Assembly (NCBI RefSeq): GCF_001273755.1
Contig: NZ_LGYA01000001.1
Span: forward strand, 1,916,262 to 1,967,367
Reading direction: 5' to 3'
Source of the DNA: Peribacillus butanolivorans
GTDB lineage: Bacteria; Bacillota; Bacilli; Bacillales; DSM-1321
DNA length: 51,106 bases
In this document: positions 8,019-17,244 of the stretch, piece by piece
Layout: every line of letters starts with the position of its first letter
Numbering within the stretch: the first letter of the stretch is position 1
Notes under the pieces: model-generated
Database searches by the model: none
Told to the model about the DNA's origin: nothing
Seen by the model: only the letters and a program-made list of their open reading frames with translations
Translations under genes and position numbers: made by a program

Positions 8019-9782
8019 ATGGTCGAAACAAAAATGTTAAGAGGAACGAAAGTAAAAATGACACCAAGTGAAGCTATTGTTGAGACATTAGTGGCAGAGG
8101 GAGTCAAACATATATCGGGAATTCTAGGTTCTGCTTTTATGGATATGCTGGATTTATTGCCAACAGCAGGCATTCGATTTATTGGAGTTCGACATGAACA
8201 AAGTGCTGCTCATATGGAAGATGCTTATTGTCGTGTCTCAGGTGTTGCTGGGGTTGTTATCGGTCAAAACGGACCAGGAATGACCAATATGGTAACCTCT
8301 GTAGCAGCGGCCAATCAAGCTCATACTCCTATGGTAGTAATATCTCCTTCAGCAGGTACACCAACTGTTGGATGGGATGGTTTTCAGGAATGTGATCAGG
8401 TTTCCATTTTCAAGGCTATCACAAAAGAAACGGTGAGAGTGACCCACCCAGGTCGAGTCGCTGATTGTCTACGGACAGCATTTCGAATTGCTTATGCTGA
8501 AAGAGGACCTGTATTATTTGATATCCCTCGTGATTATTTCTATGGTGAAGTGGAGGATCAAATTCTTCAACCACATCAATATCGCGTAGATTCACGAGGA
8601 TGCGGGTCATCTGAATCCTTGGATAGAGCAGCTGAAATTTTAGCTGAGGCTGAGTATCCAGTTATTATTTCAGGTAGAGGGACAGTTGATTCAGATGGTA
8701 TTGAGGAAATTAAGAATATAGCAGAACACTTGACAGCTCCGGTAGCTGTATCCTATATGCATAATGATGCATTTCCTGCAGATCATCCGTTAGCTGTTGG
8801 CCCAATAGGATATATGGGATCAAAAGCTGCTATGAATACACTAAAGAAAGCAGATGTTATTTTAGCGGTTGGTACAAGATTATCCGTATTTGGTACATTA
8901 CCATGTTATGACATTGAATATTTCCCTAAAGAGGCAAAAATAATTCAAATAGATATTAATCCAAGGCAAATCGCTAGAACCCACCCAGTTGAAGTTGGTA
9001 TTATCGGTGATGCTCGTGAAGCTAGTCGAGAAATTATGAAACGGTTAAAGGAAATTAAACCTAACCTAAAACAAGAAAAAGCGCGGATGGTAGAGGTAAC
9101 AAATGAAAAACAAAAATGGGAAGAAGAACTAGTAGAACTTGCGATGATAGATGGGACGCCAATTAACCCGCGTCGCGCCCTCTTAGAATTAACAAAAGTG
9201 TTACCTGAGAATGCTATTGTTTCAACAGATATTGGTAATGTATCATCAACTGCAAACGCTTACTTGAAATTTAACCAGAGTCGTAGACACATCGCTGCCC
9301 TTACATTCGGAAACACCGGTTTTGCTTATCCATCTGCACTTGGTGCCAAATTAGCTGAGCCGAATACACCTGTTTTAGCAATCGTTGGAGATGGAGCATG
9401 GGGAATGAGCTTACATGAAGTAAGTACAGCAGTTGAAGAAAACATTCCAGTCATCGCGTGCGTCTTTAATAATAATGCATGGTGTGCAGAGAAAAAGAAC
9501 CAAGTCGATTTTTATAATAATCGTTTTGTGGGGGCAGATATCCAAAATCCAGATTTTGCAGAGGTTGCTCGTTCGATGGGGGCAGTTGGAATTAGAGTGG
9601 AAAAACCTGAAGAATTAGGGCCTGTCATAGAAGCGGCAATAAAATCAAACAAACCTACCGTCATTGATATTCAGGTGGATGGAACACAATTAGCGCCTCC
9701 ATTTAGAAAAGACGCTTTAAAAATGCCTACTAGATTATTAGAAAAGTACGCTCATTTAGATCATAAAAACTGGGATAAATAA
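8019..9782 (+). CDS. xsc: Sulfoacetaldehyde acetyltransferase
   Basis: A thiamine-diphosphate enzyme that converts sulfoacetaldehyde and phosphate into acetyl phosphate and sulfite, the desulfonation step of taurine catabolism. At 587 residues it has the usual length. The PYR-domain glutamate is in [15 protein letters not shown], a central NAD/FAD-like domain follows, and the C-terminal PP domain has [12 protein letters not shown] with [12 protein letters not shown] (about residues 456-490) for Mg-ThDP. The tail contains [17 protein letters not shown] at 8019 follows AAGGAG at a good distance. It is first in a probable xsc-tpa-deacetylase-exporter series and is controlled by the operator at 7962-7981. 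Other ThDP enzymes such as acetolactate synthase are less likely because tpa is adjacent. Confidence 0.9.
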   Translation: MVETKMLRGTKVKMTPSEAIVETLVAEGVKHISGILGSAFMDMLDLLPTAGIRFIGVRHEQSAAHMEDAYCRVSGVAGVVIGQNGPGMTNMVTSVAAANQAHTPMVVISPSAGTPTVGWDGFQECDQVSIFKAITKETVRVTHPGRVADCLRTAFRIAYAERGPVLFDIPRDYFYGEVEDQILQPHQYRVDSRGCGSSESLDRAAEILAEAEYPVIISGRGTVDSDGIEEIKNIAEHLTAPVAVSYMHNDAFPADHPLAVGPIGYMGSKAAMNTLKKADVILAVGTRLSVFGTLPCYDIEYFPKEAKIIQIDINPRQIARTHPVEVGIIGDAREASREIMKRLKEIKPNLKQEKARMVEVTNEKQKWEEELVELAMIDGTPINPRRALLELTKVLPENAIVSTDIGNVSSTANAYLKFNQSRRHIAALTFGNTGFAYPSALGAKLAEPNTPVLAIVGDGAWGMSLHEVSTAVEENIPVIACVFNNNAWCAEKKNQVDFYNNRFVGADIQNPDFAEVARSMGAVGIRVEKPEELGPVIEAAIKSNKPTVIDIQVDGTQLAPPFRKDALKMPTRLLEKYAHLDHKNWDK

Positions 9783-9957
9783 TTACTAAAAAAGAATGTG
9801 GTAATGGGCGCGATACTTAATGGATGTATTTTGAGTTATCGCGTCTATTTACTCCTTAACATCAATATTTTTATACTCTTGTTTTCTATTTTGGGTTGGA
9901 TCGGTATAGGTTACTTAACTAAAATTCATTTCAATAAATAAAAAGGGGGTTTCAATA

Positions 9958-11316
9958 TTGAAATTAGAAACTGAAACGAAAGACCTTGTTCAAATGGATA
10001 AAGATCATTTATGGCATGCGATGCATCGTTATAACGAAAAGGAAAGTCCCATGATTGCAACGGAAGGAAGCGGCTCATGGTTTACCGATACAAAAGGGGA
10101 TAAATATTTAGATGGGGTTTCTGGATTATGGTGCTTGAATTTAGGACATGGACGAAAAGAAATTGCTCAGGCAGCGTATGAGCAAATGGTGAATTTATCT
10201 TACTTCCCATTAACTTTAAGCCATAAGCCAGCTATTGAACTATCTTCTAAAATAAGTGAACATTTAAAAGGTTCATATACAACCTTTTTCACTAACAGTG
10301 GATCTGAAGCGAATGAGACCGCTTTTAAAATCGCTCGCCAATATCATTCTCAAAATGGAAACCCGGGGAAATACAAATTCATCTCTAGGTATCGTGCCTA
10401 TCATGGTAATACTTTCGGTGCTTTAAGTGCAACAGCTCAGGCGAATCGGAGAGTGAAATATGACCCAGCGGTTCCGGGTTTTCTACATGTGCCACCACCA
10501 TATAGTTATCGAAGCCCATTTGGAGAAAACGCAGAGAACTCTGACCTCCTTGCAGCAGAATATCTTGATCAGGTTATTAACTTTGAAGGATCAGAGACTG
10601 TAGCTGGCGTTATACTTGAACCATTCATTTCAGGCGGCGGGGTCCTTATTCCTTCAAAAGAGTACTTAACAAAAGTTTCGGAAATTTGTAAGAAGCATGA
10701 TGTTCTTTTAATTGTGGATGAAGTGGTTTCAGGATTTGGCAGAACAGGAAAAATGTTTGGATTTATGCACTCTGATGGGGTTCAACCTGATATTGTAACA
10801 ATGGCAAAGGGATTGACCAGCGGTTATCTTCCACTAGGAGCAACAGCTGTGAACTCTAGGATTTATGAAAAATTTAAGGAGAACGGAAATTTAAATCATT
10901 TTAGACATGTGTCAACCTACGGAGGGCACCCTGCATCTTGCGCAGTTGCCCTCAAGAACATTGAAATTATCGAAAATGAAAATATTGTTCAACGAGTATC
11001 TGAACTCAGTGAATCAACACTAAGTGAACTCTTTGAATTGACTGCTCTAGAAAAAGTTGGAGAAGTGCGAGGAATTGGATTTTTATATGGAATTGAACTA
11101 GTAGAAGATAAAAAATCAAAAACACCTGTATCTGAAGAGCTAATGGGAAAGGTAATTGGGGCTTGTAAGAAAAAAGGCCTGATTATTGGCCGAAACGGAG
11201 ATACAGTTCCTGGATACGGGAATGTATTAATTATTGCACCGCCTTTATCCTCAACTGTTGAAGATTTACACTTTGTCATTGAAACTGTTAAATCTGTTTT
11301 GTATGAATTGTGTTAA
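9958..11316 (+). CDS. tpa: Taurine:pyruvate-type aminotransferase (class III, PLP)
   Basis: A 452-residue fold-type I class III aminotransferase. Visible PLP-site motifs are TNSGSEANETAFKIARQYH, the Asp254 motif DEVVSGFGRTG and the Schiff-base Lys284 in TMAKGLTSGYLPLGA. The N-terminal layout (DKDHLWHAMHRY) resembles bacterial taurine:pyruvate aminotransferases, which make sulfoacetaldehyde and alanine; the adjacent xsc strongly favours this role. TTG at 9958 is chosen from AAGGGGGT 7 nt upstream. The 175-nt gap after xsc contains only a short CGCGATA/TATCGCG pairing without a T-run, so read-through is likely. A general beta-alanine or omega-amino-acid aminotransferase is the alternative. Confidence 0.8.
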   Translation: MKLETETKDLVQMDKDHLWHAMHRYNEKESPMIATEGSGSWFTDTKGDKYLDGVSGLWCLNLGHGRKEIAQAAYEQMVNLSYFPLTLSHKPAIELSSKISEHLKGSYTTFFTNSGSEANETAFKIARQYHSQNGNPGKYKFISRYRAYHGNTFGALSATAQANRRVKYDPAVPGFLHVPPPYSYRSPFGENAENSDLLAAEYLDQVINFEGSETVAGVILEPFISGGGVLIPSKEYLTKVSEICKKHDVLLIVDEVVSGFGRTGKMFGFMHSDGVQPDIVTMAKGLTSGYLPLGATAVNSRIYEKFKENGNLNHFRHVSTYGGHPASCAVALKNIEIIENENIVQRVSELSESTLSELFELTALEKVGEVRGIGFLYGIELVEDKKSKTPVSEELMGKVIGACKKKGLIIGRNGDTVPGYGNVLIIAPPLSSTVEDLHFVIETVKSVLYELC

Positions 11317-11367
11317 CCCTTAATGTAGATAAAGGCTTCAGATAACTTTATTGGTCACCATTAAAGT

Positions 11368-11412
11368 GGGCATGATATGTCTAACAGTTTTGACATCCAT
11401 GTCCGTTTTTTT
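11368..11412 (+). terminator. Terminator after tpa
   Basis: GGGCATGATATGTC (11368-11381) pairs with GACATCCATGTCC (11392-11404) with small mismatches, followed by TTTTTTT (11406-11412). It may separate xsc-tpa from the two genes that follow or act as a partial attenuator. Confidence 0.75.
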
Positions 11413-11451
11413 ATATAAATGCTGATAGACTAATACAAAAGCGGAGGTATT

Positions 11452-12195
11452 ATGGTATCTCAAGAAAAGTTATTGGTAATACTTGCGCATCCTGATGATG
11501 AGTCATTTCTTTGTGGAGGAACGATCGCCAAAATTTCTAAACTTGGTGTACAGATAACCTTACTTTGCGCAACAAAAGGTGAGATGGGCAGGCGTATGGG
11601 CAATCCCATTCTTACAACGAGAGAATCATTGCCGAAATTACGAGAACTAGAGTTAAAAAACGCATGCGAAGTATTAGGGATTAACGACCTGCGTTATTTA
11701 AATTTAAGGGATAAAACAATTGAGTTTGAAGATATAGATTTATTAGTGGAGCGAATTGTAAAAGTGATTCGAGAAATTAAACCTCAAGTAATAGTAACGT
11801 TTAATGAGAAATACGGGGGACATCCAGACCATTGTGCAATTGGTCGTGCAGCGACATTAGCATTTTCAAAATCAGGTGATTCAGATTTTTATCCAGATTC
11901 TGTTTTCTCTGCCTTTAAGGCTCAGAGACTGTACTTTGTCCTTTGGCATACATATTATGAAAAATGGATAAAAGAGAGCATGCTGAAAAGTGTGACTAAA
12001 GTAAATATCTCAGAAACTCTGCAAAAAAAGATTCGGGCTTTAAGGTCTCATCGTTCCCAAACTTTAGCCGTTCCTGAATTATGGGATAATAAAAAACCTA
12101 CTTTACCTTTTTTAACAGAATACGAGTATTTTATTAAAGGAAATCCCCCCTATATTATAGAAGAAACTGATCTTTTTCAAACAATAGAAATGTAG
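11452..12195 (+). CDS. LmbE/BshB-like PIG-L deacetylase
   Basis: A zinc-dependent N-acetyl hydrolase of the PIG-L/LmbE superfamily, 247 residues. It has the zinc motif AHPDDE (residues 12-17) followed by CGGTIAK, and the third ligand in GGHPDHCAIGRAA. Bacillus BshB1/BshB2 of this family deacetylate GlcNAc-malate in bacillithiol synthesis or cleave bacillithiol conjugates, and the TKGEMGRRMGNP stretch is BshB2-like. CGGAGG precedes ATG at 11452. Its place between tpa and a sulfate/sulfite exporter hints at a sulfur-metabolism job, for example bacillithiol handling during sulfite release; this is inference. Confidence 0.7.
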   Translation: MVSQEKLLVILAHPDDESFLCGGTIAKISKLGVQITLLCATKGEMGRRMGNPILTTRESLPKLRELELKNACEVLGINDLRYLNLRDKTIEFEDIDLLVERIVKVIREIKPQVIVTFNEKYGGHPDHCAIGRAATLAFSKSGDSDFYPDSVFSAFKAQRLYFVLWHTYYEKWIKESMLKSVTKVNISETLQKKIRALRSHRSQTLAVPELWDNKKPTLPFLTEYEYFIKGNPPYIIEETDLFQTIEM

Positions 12196-12267
12196 CGATG
12201 ATACATGATTTTTAAAGCAAACCGGGTTACAGTGGTCTTAATTTATCTGGAAAGGAGGAAGGAATGA

Positions 12268-13338
12268 ATGCAATTAGAAAAATATAAGCCCCTAGAGGAA
12301 ACAAGTGAGGAACAACAATATTCAAAATTACCTCTTCAAGAAAAGAAATCAAGCTTACTATTGTGGATTGGTGGTATTGCTTTTACATTTTTTATCGCAC
12401 TTTTAGGTTTGGGGCTGTCCAAAATTACAGGATTTGATCGAATTGGACCGCTTGCTTGCTCAATTATTATTGCGGTCATTTATCGCCAAATTGCAGGCTA
12501 TCCAGAAAAATTCCGTAAGGGCATTGAATTTTCCGCTAAAAAACTTCTCCGTTTTGCAATTATTTTATATGGTTTGAAATTAAATATTGATGTGATTTTT
12601 AATCAAGGTTTGCCATTATTGGTTCGTGACATAGGAACCGTAGCTTTTGCGATAATCGTAATGGTTCTGATTGCAAAGTGGTTAAAAGCTGATCCTTCAA
12701 TTTCGCTTCTTCTCGCGGTAGGAACGGGTGTGTGCGGTGCAGCAGCAATCGCAGCAATATCTCCTATCGTGAAAGCAAAAGAAGAAGATACGGCCATAGG
12801 TGTAGGTATAATCGCCTTAATGGGGACACTTTTTTCTATAATTTATACCCTAATACGACCTATCCTTCCGATATCAGCGATGGATTATGGTATATGGTCT
12901 GGTATCAGTCTTCATGAAATAGCTCATGTTGCATTGGCAGGAGCCCCAGCAGGTGAAGATGCGCTAGCTATTGCGCTATTGGCAAAATTAGGTCGTGTCT
13001 TTTTACTTATCCCATTATGCTTCATTTTTATGTATTGGATGAAAAAACGTTCATCGGAAAAAACGGGTAAAGATGCAAAAATTGATTTTCCATGGTTCCT
13101 CGTTGGTTTTATAATGATGAGTTTAATTGGAAGCTATGTGTTTGGAACATATATCTCAGTTTCTCCAATCGTAATGGAGGGTATTTCTAAAACTACTACA
13201 TTTATTTTGACTATGGCGATGATTGGTCTTGGACTTAATGTCAGTTTGCAGGCTCTTCGTACAAAAGCCATGCGTCCACTTTTGGCAATGACCATTACCT
13301 CGTTGCTACTTTCTATAATCTCGTACTTTATAGTATAG
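12268..13338 (+). CDS. YeiH/UPF0324 putative sulfate/sulfite exporter
   Basis: A 356-residue membrane protein with about nine to ten helices and conserved YeiH-family stretches: FAIILYGLKLN, GVCGAAAIAAISPIVKAKEEDTA, the GISLHEIAHVALAGA segment and GLGLNVSLQALR. Members next to xsc genes are thought to export the sulfite or sulfate formed from sulfonates. The start is ATG at 12268 after GGAGGAAGG; an overlapping ATG at 12264 is out of frame and stops after seven codons. It is the last gene before a strong terminator (13480-13505) and probably belongs to the taurine transcription unit. Direct proof of the substrate is lacking. Confidence 0.8.
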   Translation: MQLEKYKPLEETSEEQQYSKLPLQEKKSSLLLWIGGIAFTFFIALLGLGLSKITGFDRIGPLACSIIIAVIYRQIAGYPEKFRKGIEFSAKKLLRFAIILYGLKLNIDVIFNQGLPLLVRDIGTVAFAIIVMVLIAKWLKADPSISLLLAVGTGVCGAAAIAAISPIVKAKEEDTAIGVGIIALMGTLFSIIYTLIRPILPISAMDYGIWSGISLHEIAHVALAGAPAGEDALAIALLAKLGRVFLLIPLCFIFMYWMKKRSSEKTGKDAKIDFPWFLVGFIMMSLIGSYVFGTYISVSPIVMEGISKTTTFILTMAMIGLGLNVSLQALRTKAMRPLLAMTITSLLLSIISYFIV

Positions 13339-13479
13339 AGCTAGAGGATCTTATAATTGGAGGGGACAGCCTTCCAGTGTTGTCTATAGAATCACAAGGG
13401 TATTATTGAATACAGATGACATCATACGGAAGTGAGGGTATTTTTTGAACGAAAACATCTTTTCCCATTTTGAACTGTA

Positions 13480-13509
13480 CCCTGAATAGTTGGCACTATT
13501 CAGGGTTTT
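13480..13509 (+). terminator. Terminator of the xsc-exporter block
   Basis: CCCTGAATAGT (13480-13490) and ACTATTCAGGG (13495-13505) form a perfect 11-bp stem with a 4-nt TGGC loop, followed by TTTTC. Confidence 0.85.
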
Positions 13510-13718
13510 CTATATCCATAGATACTCGTTTAATTCATGCGAAGAGTTTGAACATAGGAAATTATTTATAATAATCATTGGAACCGTTTAGAGACCAAAC
13601 ACTGTACAAAACTTTTCTGATTGTTCGAAAGTGAGAGTTGTAATAGAACACAAGACAGGGAACATCTCAGTTAATTTCAAAACTAGATAAGTATAAGAAT
13701 CAATTGATGCCGATTTAT

Positions 13719-13776
13719 TTGAATATTATTACAATTTGGTTTACAATATAATCACTGATACGAACATCACAATGTC
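13719..13776 (+). promoter_or_regulatory. gntR promoter with operator copy 3
   Basis: TTGAAT (13719-13724), a 17-nt spacer and TACAAT (13742-13747) form the promoter; TATAAT at 13747-13752 is an overlapping alternative -10. GATACG then AACAT-CACA-ATGTC (13763-13776) is the same operator as at 4900 and 7962. It lies 24 nt before the GntR start, which suggests autoregulation. Confidence 0.75.
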
Positions 13777-13799
13777 TTTTTCTGTTTGGAGGAAATTTT

Positions 13800-14510
13800 A
13801 TGGAGCTAGACTTTAACAATCCAATCCCATTACATGTTCAATTAAAAATAATATTAGAAGACCAAATTTTACAAGGTTATTATAAGGACAAGATCCCAAG
13901 TGAAAGAGAACTCATGGATATGTATTCTGTTAGTAGAAGCACTGTAAGAGAAGCTGTATCTATTTTAGTTCGTGATGGGATATTAGAAAAAAGGCATGGT
14001 AAGGGGACCTTTGTATCTCTTAAACCAGTTCAAGAATGGCTTAAGATGATTAGTTTTACTGAGACGACTAAAAATATGGGGATTAAATTACTAAATCATG
14101 GTCGTGTATTGACTCCTGAAAATATAGCCGATGCAAATGGGTTTGAGGATGAATCATACCATATTAAGAGGCTACGGTTACAGGGGGATTTACCAATCGC
14201 AATTGAATTGCATTACTATTCTTTAGAACTTGGACAAAAATTAACGAAATTTGATTTAAGTACTACTGTTTTGTATGATGCGCTCGAAGGTGATCTAAAC
14301 ATTAACTTTTGTGAAGCAGAACAAATTATAACATGCGGATTTCCAACAAAAGAAGATGCTGAACATTTAGGTATATCAGAAGCTATGTGCTTGCTAATTA
14401 CAGAACGAATGATTTTTGATTCTGATGGTAATTTAGTAGAATATTATAAAGGTTTATTCCGATCAGATATGTACTCATTTGCGATGAAAATGTCCCGAAA
14501 GAACAACTAA
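13800..14510 (+). CDS. GntR/HutC-family (UTRA) transcriptional regulator
   Basis: A 236-residue regulator. An N-terminal winged helix (residues 7-75: PLHVQLKIILEDQIL, KIPSERELMDMYSVSRSTVREA, GILEKRHGKGTFV) is joined to a UTRA ligand-binding domain (about 90-230). The UTRA domain binds small effectors. ATG at 13800 follows TTTGGAGG. From position and the three matching operators it is the likely repressor of the taurine permease and xsc block and of its own gene; the effector could be taurine or a downstream metabolite. It differs from proteobacterial TauR, which is MocR-type. A strong terminator follows. Confidence 0.85.
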   Translation: MELDFNNPIPLHVQLKIILEDQILQGYYKDKIPSERELMDMYSVSRSTVREAVSILVRDGILEKRHGKGTFVSLKPVQEWLKMISFTETTKNMGIKLLNHGRVLTPENIADANGFEDESYHIKRLRLQGDLPIAIELHYYSLELGQKLTKFDLSTTVLYDALEGDLNINFCEAEQIITCGFPTKEDAEHLGISEAMCLLITERMIFDSDGNLVEYYKGLFRSDMYSFAMKMSRKNN

Positions 14511-14551
14511 TTTTGTAAATGTACTAATAAGTATTACCGACTGGATAAAAT

Positions 14552-14594
14552 AACCTAAGCCTTTCTAAGAAAGTAGAGAGGCTTAGGTTATTTT
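14552..14594 (+). terminator. Terminator of gntR
   Basis: A 15-bp stem with one G-T pair: AACCTAAGCCTTTCT (14552-14566) with AGAGAGGCTTAGGTT (14575-14589), an 8-nt loop, then ATTTTT. Confidence 0.9.
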
Positions 14595-14741
14595 TGGTTC
14601 TCTAATCGTTAATGTAGATTTAGATGGTTTTGAACAGGTAAAAACGCCAGTCAAGTTATTCCTTTAAAGGGCCTGATTGACCAACCTGAGGCACTAATTA
14701 TGCATTTGATTTCCACCCAAGCATTTAAGTTTGTTTCTAGG

Positions 14742-14769
14742 GTTTCAATTGTTAGTATAGAATTGAAAC
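14742..14769. promoter_or_regulatory. Inverted repeat before the luciferase-like gene
   Basis: GTTTCAATT (14742-14750) and AATTGAAAC (14761-14769) are perfect complements 10 nt apart, ending 25 nt before the start codon and 9 nt before its AAAGGA site. The arms lie one helical turn apart, so a protein operator is plausible; an RNA hairpin is the alternative. Confidence 0.55.
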
Positions 14770-14794
14770 TTTATCAAGAAAGGACAAATTTTAA

Positions 14795-15796
14795 ATGTCA
14801 AAAATACAAATACCTGTATCGGTCTTAAATTTGGCCCCTATTCGCAAAGGGCAGGGGGCTAAAGAAGCCATTGATGCAATGGTTGATTTGGCGCAAGCCA
14901 CTGAGAAAATGGGTTATAAACGATATTGGGTTGCAGAGCATCATAATACGCCAACACTAGTGAGCTCAGCTACTTCGATTTTAATTAAACATATCTTGGA
15001 ACATACAGAACACATACGAGTTGGGTCTGGCGGAATTATGCTGCCTAACCATTCTCCTTTGGTAGTAGCCGAACAATTTGGAACCATGGCAACTATCTAT
15101 CCTAATCGATTGGACTTGGGTCTTGGCCGGGCTCCTGGTACAGATATGATGACCGCAAGTGCATTGAGACGTTCTCAAAATGATTCAGTCTACACATTTC
15201 CAAAAGATGTAAAGGATTTGCTTGCTTATTTTGGGCCCGAAGAGCTTCAAGGTTATATAAAAGCTTATCCAGGTGTTGGCACGAATCTTCCGATTTATAT
15301 CCTCGGTTCATCAACGGATTCAGCGGTTTTAGCAGCTAAATTAGGTTTGCCGTATGTATTTGCTTCCCACTTTGCACCAAGGTATATGGATGAAGCCATT
15401 TCAATTTATCGTAATCAATTCCAGCCATCAGAATATCTGGACTCTCCATATATGATAGTATGTCTTAATGTGATTGCAGCAGAAAGTGATGAAGAGGCCA
15501 AATTTGAATCGACAACGATGCAGCAATTTTTCTTGAATGTTGTGCGAGGCTCACGAACACTGTTAAGTCCTCCAATTGAAAACATGGATCACATTTGGAG
15601 TCAGCCAGAGAAAGAAATGGCTACATCGATGTCCAGTGTGACTTTGTTAGGAAGTAAACTTTCGATACGAGAACAGTTAACGAGTTTTCAAGAGAAGTAT
15701 AACGTGGACGAAATCATGGCCGTATCTTATATTTATAATCCTGACAAACAAAAACGTTCTTATGAACTTTTAAAAGAAGTGGTTGATGGCAATTAA
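14795..15796 (+). CDS. Luciferase-like (LLM) flavin-dependent oxidoreductase
   Basis: A 333-residue TIM-barrel oxidoreductase of the bacterial luciferase family, MsnO8/YvbT-like. Typical segments are the N-terminal [30 protein letters not shown], the substrate/flavin region [21 protein letters not shown] and [15 protein letters not shown]. Members use reduced FMN for monooxygenation; the substrate cannot be read from sequence. AAAGGA lies 10 nt before ATG at 14795. It sits alone between two terminators, with an inverted repeat at its promoter, so it is probably controlled on its own. Its proximity to the sulfonate genes might suggest a sulfonate monooxygenase, but the subfamily does not support that. 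Confidence 0.8.
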   Translation: MSKIQIPVSVLNLAPIRKGQGAKEAIDAMVDLAQATEKMGYKRYWVAEHHNTPTLVSSATSILIKHILEHTEHIRVGSGGIMLPNHSPLVVAEQFGTMATIYPNRLDLGLGRAPGTDMMTASALRRSQNDSVYTFPKDVKDLLAYFGPEELQGYIKAYPGVGTNLPIYILGSSTDSAVLAAKLGLPYVFASHFAPRYMDEAISIYRNQFQPSEYLDSPYMIVCLNVIAAESDEEAKFESTTMQQFFLNVVRGSRTLLSPPIENMDHIWSQPEKEMATSMSSVTLLGSKLSIREQLTSFQEKYNVDEIMAVSYIYNPDKQKRSYELLKEVVDGN

Positions 15797-15806
15797 CGAA
15801 AAAAGT

Positions 15807-15845
15807 AAAAAGCAAACCCTGTCTAAGCGATAGGGTTTGCTTTTT
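15807..15845 (+). terminator. Terminator of the luciferase-like gene
   Basis: AAAAAGCAAACCCT (15807-15820) pairs perfectly with AGGGTTTGCTTTTT (15832-15845). The A-run and T-run allow it to work on both strands. Confidence 0.9.
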
Positions 15846-16123
15846 ATTAGAAGGACCATATCGTAGATTGGATTGTTATTCAACAATCGGGGCGCTATAG
15901 TTGAAGATTATTGTATAAGCTAACTTCCTATGCGAAATACCTTTTGTTTACATAGAACAGAATATTGGCAATTTAAAAGTTTTTATACTCAAAATAAAAA
16001 GTTTGAGAATCAACTTCTGTTAATTAAAGCTATTTTAGTTTTTCTTGAGGATTAGTATTCAACTATCATTATAATTTTATATTACTTTATTGATATTCTT
16101 AAGCAGCTACCATAAATGACTCC
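15846..16123. other. AT-rich spacer before the IS6 relic
   Basis: No gene or clear signal is visible on either strand. It may include further decayed IS6 sequence, but I cannot recognise a terminal repeat. Confidence 0.4.
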
Positions 16124-16404
16124 TGAAGAGTCGACAAAACGTATATCAAGTAAAAGGTCAATAAATGTATCTGTATCGTGCAGTGGATTCCAAAGGAAAC
16201 ACGATTGATTTTTATCTCAGTAAAACAAGAGACAAAAAGGCTGCAAACACTTCTTCAAGAAAGCTTAACGGTCTTTTCATGTTTCTAAACCTCGCGTCAT
16301 TACGTAAAATGGGGTTTAGGTGGATAAATTCAAGGTTATACATACTCTATACTTTCGGATTCAATAGTATTTTGCTTGAGCACCAAAACAGATGGAGAGT
16401 ATAA
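16124..16404 (+). pseudogene. IS6-family transposase relic
   Basis: Joined across frame changes the sequence gives R-V-D-K-T-Y-I, then VKGQ (stop) MYLYRAVDSKGNTIDFYLSK, then FFKKA (stop) RSFHVSKPRVIT, which is the DDE core of IS6-family (IS240/IS26-like) transposases. A base is missing near 16149, a stop replaces the usual Trp at 16162, and the frame changes again near 16230-16250. The longest open stretch, 16165-16404, is therefore mostly out of frame after its first 30 residues. No intact ends are recognised. It is a dead insertion-sequence remnant. Confidence 0.8.
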
Positions 16405-16581
16405 GGTTAAGGCGAATGAATATCACTGATTTACTGATTTTTTCTGTGGTTTTAGGTTGTCTTTAAGGCAGCTTTTTCATTATTAAACTGAGGGAGTTCA
16501 AGAGTGCATGTTGATCTTTGTTCATGCCAGATTTGTGGACTAAAGATTATTGTGCAAACTATAGGATAATTCTTTGCAAAT

Positions 16582-16609
16582 AAAAACCATTCTATATCGA
16601 ATGGTTTTT
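16582..16609 (-). terminator. Terminator overlapping the YczE-like stop codon
   Basis: AAAAACCATTC (16582-16592) and GAATGGTTTTT (16599-16609) form a perfect 11-bp stem with a 6-nt loop. Read on the minus strand, the last sense codons make the first arm, the TAG stop lies at the loop edge, and the T-run falls after the gene. Confidence 0.85.
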
Positions 16610-17242
16610 ATCTGTATCTCTATTTGCTGTTGGATTAGGGTTATCTAATAAACTACCAATTAGTGGGATGAAATAATTGAGAATTGGACCTCCTAAACAA
16701 ACGGTTAATAGAGTTCCGATACCAATTGGTCCATTGAATGTAATTGCCGCTATTAAGAAAACAAGATAAATTAATGTTTTTGAAAACACTATATTCATTC
16801 CAGTTAAATCTTGAATGATTAACATCAAACGGTCTACAGGAAGTGGGGCAAAGTTTGCATGTAAGTAGATAGCCGTTCCTAGTCCTATAACAACTAATCC
16901 ACCCCCTAAACAAACAAGTTTAATGAGTATTTGTTCTGGCTGTACCAAGTTTTGTAATAAAAAAAGCCATATATCAATACCAAGACCTGTTATAAAAGCA
17001 GTTAGTAATCCAAAAAATTCTGGTTTTTGTCTTTTTAAAAGTGAGTTACAAAATATCATGATAAATGCTATTATGAATTCCCAGCTTCCAACCGTAAGAC
17101 CTACTTGTATAGAAAGGCCTACCAAAAGGGCATCAAATGGTGATGTTCCAAGGTCTGATTGTATCGTTAAAGAACAACCAAGGGCTAATATTATGATTCC
17201 TAACACATAGAGGATAAATTTGGTTTTACTCACATTTAACAC
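16592..17242 (-). CDS. YczE/YyaS-family membrane protein
   Basis: A 216-residue membrane protein with about five helices, of the YczE/YyaS group. Family-typical stretches are LGCSLTIQSDLGTSPFDALLVGLS near the start, ITGLGIDIWLFLL, and FAPLPVDRLMLIIQDLTG. Function unknown; YczE in Bacillus is linked to lipopeptide production but this is only a paralogue. It starts 2 nt after the GNAT stop codon, so the two are surely co-transcribed and probably translationally coupled. The divergent MarR gene and its operator at 17765-17788 suggest joint regulation. Confidence 0.8.
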   Translation of the reverse strand: MLNVSKTKFILYVLGIIILALGCSLTIQSDLGTSPFDALLVGLSIQVGLTVGSWEFIIAFIMIFCNSLLKRQKPEFFGLLTAFITGLGIDIWLFLLQNLVQPEQILIKLVCLGGGLVVIGLGTAIYLHANFAPLPVDRLMLIIQDLTGMNIVFSKTLIYLVFLIAAITFNGPIGIGTLLTVCLGGPILNYFIPLIGSLLDNPNPTANRDTDKNHSI

Positions 17243-17244
17243 AT

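Larger units (their letters stand above)
13339..13799. other. Intergenic region between exporter and gntR
   Basis: No gene is seen. It holds the exporter's terminator (13480-13509) and, at the right end, the gntR promoter with its operator (13719-13776). Confidence 0.6.

Noticed and set aside
11392..11403. GACAT-CC-ATGTC as a fourth copy of the taurine-regulon operator
   Set aside because: The spacer is 2 nt instead of 4, there is no upstream GGTAC, and it forms the right arm of a terminator stem followed by seven T.
16923..17210. Plus-strand Cys-rich 95-residue frame
   Set aside because: Antisense to the YczE-like membrane protein; Cys, Pro and Ile bias follows from its hydrophobic codons.
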